DNA of 64,000 nt from Arthrobacter sp. QXT-31 (GTDB lineage Bacteria; Actinomycetota; Actinomycetes; Actinomycetales; Micrococcaceae). The number at the start of each line of letters is the position of its first letter. Positions within the stretch are counted from its first letter, which is position 1. Shown here one piece after another: positions 32,549 through 40,069 of the stretch. The notes under the pieces were generated by a model. The model saw only the letters and a program-made list of their open reading frames with translations. It did not search any database and had not been told where the DNA came from. The stretch spans positions 2,852,001 to 2,916,000 of the forward strand of contig NZ_CP019304.1 of assembly GCF_001969265.1 (NCBI RefSeq). Direction: 5' to 3'. Both the position numbers and the translations under genes were made by a program.

Positions 32549-34261
32549 TCACGCCGGAGCGGCGACCCCTGCGAGTGCTGGTTCCTGGGATGCCGATTCC
32601 TGCATGGCGCGGGCCTGGTCGGCGGCGAGGACCGGTGCCATGCTCTCCCGCATGTAGTCCGCCACCACGCTCTGCGAAATCGCCACATCGAGGACAAAGA
32701 GGCCGCGCGCCCCGGCCGCCTGCCATTCCCGCAGGGCGGCAATGTCCGCCAGGGAGCGCATCTTCGTTCCCTGGGCGCCCATCGCCCTGGCCACGGCGCT
32801 GAAGTCCACTTCCTCGATCTGCATGGCCGTATCGTCCAGTCCACGCACCGCGTACTGGTGGATCTCGGCACCATAGGCGGCATCGTTGAAGACCACCATG
32901 ACGCCGCTGGCGATCTCCCGGACGGCGGTTTCAAGGTCCGCCAAAGCCATGAGCGCACCACCGTCGCCGGAGATCAGCACCGTCGTCCGGTCTGGCCGGG
33001 CCGCCGCCGCCCCCACCGCCGCGGGCAGTCCCAGCCCGATGGTCTGGAAGGCTGTGCCCACCATCATCAGGCCCTGCGGATCCGGCACCTGGCAGTACAT
33101 GGGCATCCAGCCGCAGAAGTGTCCGCCGTCCTGGACGATCGTGCGTTCCGCGGGGAGAACCGAGTCCAGCAGCCGGGCAACGGCATGCGGGTTCAGCCGG
33201 CCGTCGGGTGCGGACTCCGCTGCCGCCTGGTCGAGGCCGACGGGGCCGGCCAGCAGTTTCGGATGCTTTGCGCGCCAGCCGCCGTCCGTTGCCGACGGAA
33301 CTGCTGCGGCCAGCTGCCAGGCAAAGGCCGCGGCATCCGCCTGGACGAAGTCCGTCACCTGGTCGCAGGTTGCTGCCGGCTGCTCGTCAATCTGGATCAC
33401 GGTGGTCCCTGGGGCAAACAGGGAGCCATACCGGGTCTGGAAGAGGTTCAGCCCGGCCCCCACGACAAGCACGGCGTCGGCCTGCCGCATGATGTCCACG
33501 GCCTGGGGGCGGGCGAAGCCGCCGGCAATGCCCAGGTCCCAGGGCGAACCGAAGAAGTTCCGTGCCATAACGGACGTGGCATACAGGGCCCCCACCCGGT
33601 CGCCAAGTTCCAGGAGGGCAGCCCGGGCGTTGGACAGCACCGCACCGCGCCCCGCAATGATCAGCGGCCTCTCCGCCTGGTTGAGCAGTGAGGCTATCCG
33701 CCGCACGTCGAGGCTGTCCGGGTGCAGGACCTTCCCGGCGGGACGGGCTCGGTCGGGCTGCTGCTCTACGGCGGAGAGTGAAGAGATGTCATAGGGCAGG
33801 GCCACCACAACAGGCCTCCGCTCCTGGCGGGCAATCGTCCACGCTTCCTCGGTGGTCCGCGCGGCATTGTCGGCAGCAACGGTGACGGTCTGGACGCCTA
33901 GCCCCCGGGCCACCATGACCTGGTCAATGTCCCAGGGGCGGGGGCCCGCCGCCGGTGCGTCACCGACCACCACCACCATCGGGATCCGTGCCTTTGCGGC
34001 TTCGGTGAGGGCGGTCAGGCTGTTGGTAAATCCCGCGCCGTAGGTCACCGTGGCGACGGCAACCTTGCCGCTGGCCCGGTGGTAGGCGTCAGCCATCGCG
34101 ATCGTCCCCGCCTCATGCCGGGCGCTGATGTAACGCATGCCCCGGCTGGTGAGGCTGCTGATGAAGAAGGCGTTTCCATTCCCCATCAGCCCAAAGATGA
34201 CGTCGGCGTGGCTGGCGCAGACGTCTGCAACAACATCGGATACGGTCAGGCGGTGTGTCAT
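32549..34261 (-). CDS. Thiamine pyrophosphate-dependent 2-oxoacid decarboxylase/synthase-like enzyme
   Basis: 570 residues with three TPP-enzyme domains. Catalytic Glu50 sits in SARHEAGTIAMADAY. The C-terminal TPP motif is ISGDGGALMALADLET...VVFNDAAYGAE (about 425-460). The family (ALS/benzoylformate decarboxylase-like) covers acetolactate synthase, oxoacid decarboxylases and sulfoacetaldehyde acetyltransferase; I cannot fix the substrate. It lies 38 bases downstream of an aminotransferase that would make a 2-oxoacid, so decarboxylation of that oxoacid is the simplest role. Confidence 0.85.
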   Translation of the reverse strand: MTHRLTVSDVVADVCASHADVIFGLMGNGNAFFISSLTSRGMRYISARHEAGTIAMADAYHRASGKVAVATVTYGAGFTNSLTALTEAAKARIPMVVVVGDAPAAGPRPWDIDQVMVARGLGVQTVTVAADNAARTTEEAWTIARQERRPVVVALPYDISSLSAVEQQPDRARPAGKVLHPDSLDVRRIASLLNQAERPLIIAGRGAVLSNARAALLELGDRVGALYATSVMARNFFGSPWDLGIAGGFARPQAVDIMRQADAVLVVGAGLNLFQTRYGSLFAPGTTVIQIDEQPAATCDQVTDFVQADAAAFAWQLAAAVPSATDGGWRAKHPKLLAGPVGLDQAAAESAPDGRLNPHAVARLLDSVLPAERTIVQDGGHFCGWMPMYCQVPDPQGLMMVGTAFQTIGLGLPAAVGAAAARPDRTTVLISGDGGALMALADLETAVREIASGVMVVFNDAAYGAEIHQYAVRGLDDTAMQIEEVDFSAVARAMGAQGTKMRSLADIAALREWQAAGARGLFVLDVAISQSVVADYMRESMAPVLAADQARAMQESASQEPALAGVAAPA

Positions 34262-34299
34262 CGGGTTTGTTCCTCGTGGCTAGAAGTTGGGGGAGTGGG

Positions 34300-35391
34300 T
34301 CAGTGTTGGCGGAGCAGCAGGCGGCCGGCCCGGCGGGCGATCTCCAGGACGCGGTCGTTGGCGTCGGCTGTCCCCACGGAGACGCGGATTCCCTCAGTCG
34401 GGAAGACACGGACCGCGATGGCGTTGGCCTCGAACAGTGCGGCCACCTCCGCGGTATGGATGCCGGTGTCCAGCCAGAGGAAGTTCGCACCTGACGGCCT
34501 CACCGGAAGTCCGGCCCCGAGCAGCCCGGAGTAGACGCGCTGGCGCTCGCTGATCAGGCTGTCGATGCGGTCCTGAAGTTCCTTCCCGGCCCGCAGGGAG
34601 GCCAGCCCTGCCTCCTGTGCCAGGGCTGTGACGGCGAAGGGGATGGCCACCTTGCGCAGGCCGGCAATCAGTTCGGGCGTGCCAATGGCATAGCCGAGGC
34701 GCAGGCCCGCCAGACCGTAAGCCTTGGAAAAAGTGTGCAGGACAACCACGTTCGGGTGCCGCCGGAACAGGTCCACTCCGACGGCGGTTTCCGGGTGGTC
34801 GTTGAAGTGCAGGTAGGCCTCATCGATGACCACCAGCACGTCCGACGGCACCGTGCCGAGGAACCGTTCGGCGGCGGCGGCAGTCAGGACTGCGCCCGTA
34901 GGGTTGTTCGGGTTGCACAGGAAAATGACCCTCGTGCGCGGGGTGACCGCGGCAGCCATCGCCTGCAGGTCATGGCCGCCCTCCGGGGTCAGGGGGATTG
35001 GCTGGGGTTCCGCTCCCGCCACTGTGGCCAGGATCGGATAGGCCTCGAAGGACCGCCAGGCGAACATCACCTGGTCACCCGGGTTGGTCACGGCGTGGAT
35101 GATTTGCGAGGCAACCTCCACAGAGCCGGCCCCGAACGCGATGTTGCCGGCGGTGATGCCCCACTCGTCGGCAATTGCCGCGGCCAGGGCGTCCGCAGCC
35201 AGGGAGGGATAGCGGTGGATGCCCGACACGGCGCCGGCCACGGCCTCCGCCACCGAGGGCAGGGGCGGATAAGGATTCTCGTTGGAGGAAAGCTTGAACG
35301 GTGCGAGCCCGTCCACAGGTTTGGGTGCTGCTCCCTGCCGGTAGGCCGGGATCGTGTCGAGGCCTGCCCGTTGCCCGATGGTAGTGGTCAT
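34300..35391 (-). CDS. PLP-dependent aminotransferase (HisC / aromatic aminotransferase-like)
   Basis: 363 residues, fold type I class I/II. KLSSNENPYPPLPSVAEAV (about 33-51), CNPNNPTGAVL (about 157-167), VIDEAYLHF (about 188) and the PLP Lys in FSKAYGLAGLRLGY (about 222) are the HisC/PatA family marks. Since histidine biosynthesis genes are absent and a permease, an Lrp regulator and a TPP enzyme are present, it more likely transaminates an imported amino acid than histidinol phosphate. It is the first gene of the minus unit, divergent from the permease. Confidence 0.88.
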   Translation of the reverse strand: MTTTIGQRAGLDTIPAYRQGAAPKPVDGLAPFKLSSNENPYPPLPSVAEAVAGAVSGIHRYPSLAADALAAAIADEWGITAGNIAFGAGSVEVASQIIHAVTNPGDQVMFAWRSFEAYPILATVAGAEPQPIPLTPEGGHDLQAMAAAVTPRTRVIFLCNPNNPTGAVLTAAAAERFLGTVPSDVLVVIDEAYLHFNDHPETAVGVDLFRRHPNVVVLHTFSKAYGLAGLRLGYAIGTPELIAGLRKVAIPFAVTALAQEAGLASLRAGKELQDRIDSLISERQRVYSGLLGAGLPVRPSGANFLWLDTGIHTAEVAALFEANAIAVRVFPTEGIRVSVGTADANDRVLEIARRAGRLLLRQH

Positions 35392-35713
35392 GGTTTCCTC
35401 CGGATGATGCTGCCCTGCAGCTCTGTTGTGGTCTGGGGCACACCGTAGGGAACGGGTGAAGGGCTAGACAAGTTAGCAATCAGATAGTGAGCAAAGTGCA
35501 CAGCCTGTCCGCGGGTGGACCCGTACCGGTAGGCAATTTGCCAAGCGGATATGCAATTGGTTGCCACACCCCCGCAGAGTGACTAGCGTCACTTCCGGAC
35601 TCCCCAACGACGGAGCCGCGACCACTGGGCCGGTCAACGATGACCTGCCCTTTTGGCTGTCCATGACCTCCAAGCGGTCCGCCCGCTTGTCACACCCTGA
35701 TACGAGGCAATCT
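35392..35713. promoter_or_regulatory. Divergent control region aminotransferase / permease
   Basis: About 320 bases with no gene. It contains the perfect 11-base palindrome GGCAATTTGCC at 35532-35542 and further GCAA/TTGC boxes at 35476, 35490 and 35551-35566, spaced over some 90 bases. Such repeated AT-rich half-sites fit cooperative binding by an Lrp/AsnC regulator, and lrp lies in the same cluster. No clear -10/-35 pair was found. Confidence 0.4.
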
Positions 35714-37141
35714 ATGAACAAGGCACCCACCATCGCCAACGCACCGGCGGCAGCTCCACCCGCGCACGGACCTACAGCGCAGGGACCCAGCGCGCAGCGG
35801 CCCACACTGGGCCGCTCCCTGAAGTCCCGCCAACTGACCATGATGGGGCTGGGCAGCGCCATCGGTGCCGGGCTGTTCCTGGGTTCGGGAGTCGGAGTAA
35901 AGGCGGCCGGGCCGGCTGTATTGATCTCGTACCTGGTGGCCGGAACCCTTGTCATCCTGGTCATGCGGGCGCTGGGGGAACTCGCGGCCGCGAATCCGAA
36001 CATCGGGGCGTTCTCCGTTTACGCGCAGAAGGCGTTTGGAAAGACGGCGGGCTCGACTTTGGGCTGGCTCTGGTGGTTCCAGCTGGTGGTGGTGATCGCG
36101 GCCGAGGCGGTCGGAGCCGCTGGCCTGCTTGCGACGGTGTTTCCGGATCTGCCCGTCTGGCTCCTGTCGCTGGTCTTCGTCACGGTGTTCACGGCCGTGA
36201 ACGTGGCCGGCGTCCGCAACTACGGCGAGTTCGAATTCTGGTTCGCGATCCTGAAAGTAGCGGCCATCGGAGCCTTCATCCTGATCGGCGCCGCCCTCAT
36301 CTTTGGCTGGCTACCGGCCGTGGACTCACCGGGCCTGTCCAACCTCTTTGGCAACGGCGGCTTCGCCCCGACCGGTCTGGCGGGCGTGGCGTCCGCACTG
36401 CTCGTGGTGGTCTTCGCCTTTGGCGGCACGGAAATCGTCAGCGTTGCGGCCGCCGAGACCCAGGACCCGGTCCGCAGCGTCGGCAAGGCGATCCGCACCG
36501 TCGTGTGGCGGATCATGGTGTTCTACGTCGGCTCGCTTCTCGTCATCGTCACCGTTGTCCCCTGGGATTCAGAGCAGCTCGCCTCCCCGTTTGCCGCAGT
36601 GCTGCGCGTGGCGGGCATCCCGGGGGCGGAAACCGCCATCACCCTGGTCGCCGTCGTTGCCCTGCTCTCTGCGCTCAACGCCAACCTCTATGGCGCCTCC
36701 CGCATGGTGTACTCCCTTGCTGAGCGCGGCGAGGCGCCCAAGGGGCTGACCCGGCTGAACAGGGCGCAGGCTCCGGTCCGCGCCGTGCTCGCGTCTGTGG
36801 CCTTCGGCGTCGGCTCGACGGTTTTGGAGCTCTTCTTCCCGGGGAAGGTATTGCCGCTTCTGCTCAGCCTGGTCGGCTCCACCATCCTGGTGGTGTGGAC
36901 TTCGGTGCTTCTTTCCCAGTTCGTCCTGCGGCGGCGTGCTGACCGGGAAGGCCTTAAACTTCCGCTGCGGATGTGGGCCTTTCCGTATCTGAGCTATCTG
37001 GCCATGGCTATCCTGGCCGCCATCTTTGTCCTGGGCTTCCTCGACGCCGGCACCAGGATTCAGCTGCTCTCGACGTTCGCGCTCACGGCAGCCATCGCCG
37101 TCGCCTGCCGCCTGACGGGCCGCGCACGCAGCCGGAGGTAG
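35714..37141 (+). CDS. Amino acid permease (APC superfamily, AAT family)
   Basis: 475 residues with 12 helices. LGRSLKSRQLTMMGLGSAIGAGLFLGSGVGVKAAGPAV (about 32-70) is the AAT opening, and FAFGGTEIVSVAAAETQDPVRSVGKAIRTVVWR (about 235-267) is the conserved loop. It is closest to aromatic/GABA/branched-chain-type importers and more distant from the LysP-like one at 16924. The ATG at 35714 has GAGG 8 bases upstream; the longer frame to 35561 lacks a site. It imports the amino acid used by the divergent aminotransferase-TPP enzyme unit. Confidence 0.9.
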   Translation: MNKAPTIANAPAAAPPAHGPTAQGPSAQRPTLGRSLKSRQLTMMGLGSAIGAGLFLGSGVGVKAAGPAVLISYLVAGTLVILVMRALGELAAANPNIGAFSVYAQKAFGKTAGSTLGWLWWFQLVVVIAAEAVGAAGLLATVFPDLPVWLLSLVFVTVFTAVNVAGVRNYGEFEFWFAILKVAAIGAFILIGAALIFGWLPAVDSPGLSNLFGNGGFAPTGLAGVASALLVVVFAFGGTEIVSVAAAETQDPVRSVGKAIRTVVWRIMVFYVGSLLVIVTVVPWDSEQLASPFAAVLRVAGIPGAETAITLVAVVALLSALNANLYGASRMVYSLAERGEAPKGLTRLNRAQAPVRAVLASVAFGVGSTVLELFFPGKVLPLLLSLVGSTILVVWTSVLLSQFVLRRRADREGLKLPLRMWAFPYLSYLAMAILAAIFVLGFLDAGTRIQLLSTFALTAAIAVACRLTGRARSRR

Positions 37142-37164
37142 GAAGCGGGAGGCAGGAAGCCGGG

Positions 37165-37878
37165 CTAGACAAGCGGCCACGGGTAGCGCATGCCGGTGCG
37201 GTCAATGGGCAGCACCGGCTCGCGCAGCAAACGCTGGACCCGGCGCCGCAGGGCGCTGACCTCGGATCCGTCGAGGAGCTCGGCAACCTCGGCGGGTACG
37301 GCGTCGGCGAGGGGGGTGATGTCCTCGAGCAGGGTTTCGGGAACGGGGTCACCTGCGAAGTCCCAGATCACGGTGCGGAGTTTGAAGATTGCCGAGAAGC
37401 ACAGGCCGTGGTCGATGCCCCACACCCGCCCGTCGTCGCCGCGCAGCACGTGCCCGCTCTTGCGGTCCGTGTTGTTGGCGACGTAATCGAACAGTGCTAT
37501 CCGCGCGAGGTCGCCGTGGGTTTCCGGGACGTCGGCGTACAGCGTGAAGTAATGCTCGCTGAAGTCGCAGTCGATGAACCACTGCAGCGACCCGACCCCG
37601 AGGGGCGCCTCCTCGCGGATCACCGTGGGCGGCACGAACCCCCAGCCCAGGGACTCGCTGAGCAGGTACGCCGCGCGTTCCCGCCGGTACAGCCCGGGCT
37701 CGAAATCGGACAGTGGCCGCTCTCCGGCCTCGGGTTTGTACACGGCAAAGGCAGAGTCGTCCCCGGCGAAGATCCGGACCAGGAACGTCTCGTTGCTGCT
37801 GCGCGGGATGCGCCCGATCAGCTCCACATCGCCCCCGGCCAGAAGTGTCAGCTCCCGTCCGGACACCGGCTGCCCCAC
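37165..37878 (-). CDS. SCO1664 family protein (kinase-like fold)
   Basis: 237 residues. LVRIFAGDDSAFAVYKPEAGERPL (about 33-56) looks like a phosphate-anchoring Lys. ARIALFDYVANNTDRKSGHVLR (about 124-145) matches a catalytic loop (Asp, Asn, DRK), and WGIDHGLCF (about 152-160) a metal-binding DHG like the DFG of PI3/PI4 kinases. I recognise the actinobacterial SCO1664 family, unknown substrate. It is normally one of a trio with a DUF3090 protein and an MSMEG_4193 phosphomutase; here it follows the latter by 18 bases without DUF3090. Confidence 0.85.
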   Translation of the reverse strand: MGQPVSGRELTLLAGGDVELIGRIPRSSNETFLVRIFAGDDSAFAVYKPEAGERPLSDFEPGLYRRERAAYLLSESLGWGFVPPTVIREEAPLGVGSLQWFIDCDFSEHYFTLYADVPETHGDLARIALFDYVANNTDRKSGHVLRGDDGRVWGIDHGLCFSAIFKLRTVIWDFAGDPVPETLLEDITPLADAVPAEVAELLDGSEVSALRRRVQRLLREPVLPIDRTGMRYPWPLV

Positions 37879-37896
37879 GTCACCGTCGGTCCCATG

Positions 37897-38544
37897 TCAC
37901 GCCCGCAGTCCGCTCAGCGGTTCCGACGTCGAATTCACCATGAGCACGGCGGGCGCCCGGCCGTCCGACAAGGAGATGGCCGAGACCGATCCCGGGCTGA
38001 TGACAATTCTCTGGAAGAGGTCCAGGTGCGTGCCCAGGGCGTGCGCGACGGCCGCCTTGATCGGGTCGGCATGGGAGAAGCAGACGACGACGCCCCCCGC
38101 GTGCGCGGTGCCCAGCACCTCGAGCGCCCCCACCATCCGCGCCTGCATCTGCGTGAAGCTCTCGCCGTTGGGAAAGCGGAAGGCTGACGGGTTGTGCTGC
38201 ACCGTCTGCCACTGCGGAAGGCCCGCCAGTTCGGAAAGCGCGACGCCGGTCCACTCGCCGAAGTCACATTCGATCAGGCCGGCCTCCGCGCGCACCTCCA
38301 GCCCGGTGCGCGATGCTGTGGGTTCGGCTGTCTCGCGGGTGCGCTCCAGCGGCGAGGTGTAGATACCGGAAACCGGAAGGCCGGCGAGCCGTTCCGCGAC
38401 CCGCTCGGCCTGGGCGCGGCCCCGGTCGGACAGGTGCAGTCCCGGCGCCCGCCCCGGCAATACCTGGCCCGTGGTGGGCGTTTCCCCGTGGCGCACCAGA
38501 AGGAGGAGGGTGCTCTCCGGTTTCGACGGCGGTGCGGCAGTCAC
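37897..38544 (-). CDS. Histidine phosphatase family protein (MSMEG_4193-type phosphomutase)
   Basis: 215 residues. The phosphoglycerate-mutase-like catalytic motif LVRHGE has His19; YTSPLERTRETAE (about 60-72), IECDFGEWTG (acid, about 88-97) and CFSHADPIKA (second His, about 155-164) complete the site. SHADPIK is typical of the MSMEG_4193 group of putative phosphomutases. It is the first gene of a two-gene unit with the SCO1664 protein and diverges from the AAA ATPase gene. Confidence 0.88.
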   Translation of the reverse strand: MTAAPPSKPESTLLLLVRHGETPTTGQVLPGRAPGLHLSDRGRAQAERVAERLAGLPVSGIYTSPLERTRETAEPTASRTGLEVRAEAGLIECDFGEWTGVALSELAGLPQWQTVQHNPSAFRFPNGESFTQMQARMVGALEVLGTAHAGGVVVCFSHADPIKAAVAHALGTHLDLFQRIVISPGSVSAISLSDGRAPAVLMVNSTSEPLSGLRA

Positions 38545-38637
38545 AGCACAAGCCTAAGCGTTCGCCGCCTGCCCCGTGCAGCTCTCTTACGCACTGCTTT
38601 CCGAGGAAATCCCTCGATTCCCTGCGCGGTCCGGGAC

Positions 38638-38643
38638 TACGGT
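38638..38643 (+). promoter_or_regulatory. -10 element of a probable leaderless promoter
   Basis: TACGGT ends 6 bases before the GTG of the AAA ATPase gene. This is the same hexamer and spacing as at 27707-27712. The -35 is not clear. A leaderless transcript would start at the GTG. Confidence 0.4.
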
Positions 38644-38649
38644 AGAGGG

Positions 38650-40038
38650 GTGAGTGATCGTCCCGATATCTTCACCGTTGGCGAACTGCGTGCTTCCGGG
38701 CACGTCCACAAGGACCTGCGCCACGAGATCCGCGACAACCTGATCGCCGCGCTCGCCGCCGGCCGCGATCCCTGGCCCGGGTTGTTCGGATTCAGCCGCA
38801 CCGTCCTTCCCCAGCTTGAGCGTGCCCTGATCGCCGGGCACGACGTCGTCCTGCTCGGCGAACGCGGGCAAGGCAAGACGCGGCTGCTCCGCACCCTGGC
38901 CGGGCTGCTGGACGAGTGGTCCCCGGTGATCGAGGAATCGGAACTCAACGAGCACCCGTACGAGCCGATCACCGAGCAGTCCCGCGCCCGTGCCCTCACC
39001 GAAGGGGACCGCATGCGGGTGGCCTGGCGGCACCGCTCCGAACGGTATGTCGAAAAGCTCGCGACACCGGACACGTCGGTCGCCGACCTCATCGGCGACG
39101 TCGACCCGATGCGGGTGGCGGAGGGGCGCCGCCTCGGCGACCCGGAAACCATCCACTACGGCCTCGTTCCGCGCTCCAACCGCGGGATCATCGCCATCAA
39201 CGAGCTGCCCGACCTTGCCGAGCGGATCCAGGTGTCGATGCTGAACGTGATGGAGGAGCGCGACATCCAGATCCGCGGCTACGTGCTGCGCCTGCCGCTG
39301 GACGTGCTCGTCGTCGCGTCGGCCAACCCTGAGGACTACACCAACCGCGGCCGGATCATCACGCCCCTGAAGGACCGCTTCGGTGCTGAAATCCGTACCC
39401 ACTACCCGATCGAGCTCGATGACGAGGTCTCCGTCATCCGGCAGGAGGGGAAGCTGGTGGCCGACGTCCCGCCTGTCCTCCTTGAGATTCTGGCCCGCTA
39501 CACGCGGGCGCTGCGCCAGTCCCCGGCCATCAACCAGACTTCCGGGGTTTCCGCCCGGTTCGCCATCGCGGGCGCCGAAACCGTTGCCGCCGCAGCACTG
39601 CGCCGGGCCAGCGTCCGCGGGGAGGACCAGGCGGTGGCGCGGATCATCGACCTGGAGACCGCGGTGGAGGTCCTCACCGGAAAGATTGAGTTTGAGTCGG
39701 GTGAGGAGGGGCGCGAGCAGGGCGTCCTGGACCACCTCCTGCGGACGGCCACCGCCGAAGCCTGCCGGGCGCACTTCAAGGGCATCGACATGGGCCCGCT
39801 GGTGGCCGCGCTCGACGGGCACAAGACCGTCACCACGGGGGACCAGGTCACGGCGCGGGAGTTCCTGGCGAACCTGCCGTCCCTCAACGGCTCAAGTCTC
39901 TACGACAAAATCAGTGAGCGCCTGGGCGCGGAAAACGACGGCCAGCGGGCTGCCGCCGTCGAACTTGCCCTGGAGGGCCTCTACCTCGCCCGGCGGATCT
40001 CCAAGGAGTCCGACGACGAGGAAACGGTCTACGGCTAA
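38650..40038 (+). CDS. AAA+ ATPase, magnesium chelatase ChlI / MoxR-like
   Basis: 462 residues. Walker A GERGQGKT is at 70-77. The Walker B region reads GIIAINELPDL (179-189), with Asn where the usual Asp stands before Glu. SANPEDYTNRGRIITPLKDRFGAEI (about 222-246) holds sensor 1 and the arginine finger. The helical lid domain follows to 462. I take the GTG at 38650 as start because the first conserved residues follow it and the upstream frame is antisense to the phosphatase gene. It is paired with a VWA protein 31 bases downstream, as in MoxR-VWA and ChlI-ChlD systems that remodel or metallate target proteins. Confidence 0.85.
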   Translation: MSDRPDIFTVGELRASGHVHKDLRHEIRDNLIAALAAGRDPWPGLFGFSRTVLPQLERALIAGHDVVLLGERGQGKTRLLRTLAGLLDEWSPVIEESELNEHPYEPITEQSRARALTEGDRMRVAWRHRSERYVEKLATPDTSVADLIGDVDPMRVAEGRRLGDPETIHYGLVPRSNRGIIAINELPDLAERIQVSMLNVMEERDIQIRGYVLRLPLDVLVVASANPEDYTNRGRIITPLKDRFGAEIRTHYPIELDDEVSVIRQEGKLVADVPPVLLEILARYTRALRQSPAINQTSGVSARFAIAGAETVAAAALRRASVRGEDQAVARIIDLETAVEVLTGKIEFESGEEGREQGVLDHLLRTATAEACRAHFKGIDMGPLVAALDGHKTVTTGDQVTAREFLANLPSLNGSSLYDKISERLGAENDGQRAAAVELALEGLYLARRISKESDDEETVYG

Positions 40039-40069
40039 GCCCAGTTCTCGCTTTGGTACAGGAGGCATG

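Noticed and set aside
38194..38649. N-terminal extension of the AAA ATPase
   Set aside because: Runs antisense through the phosphatase gene; the GTG at 38650 follows a good -10 element and precedes the conserved part.
39383..40069. N-terminal extension of the VWA protein
   Set aside because: Lies out of frame inside the AAA ATPase gene; AGGAGG marks the start near 40067/40070.
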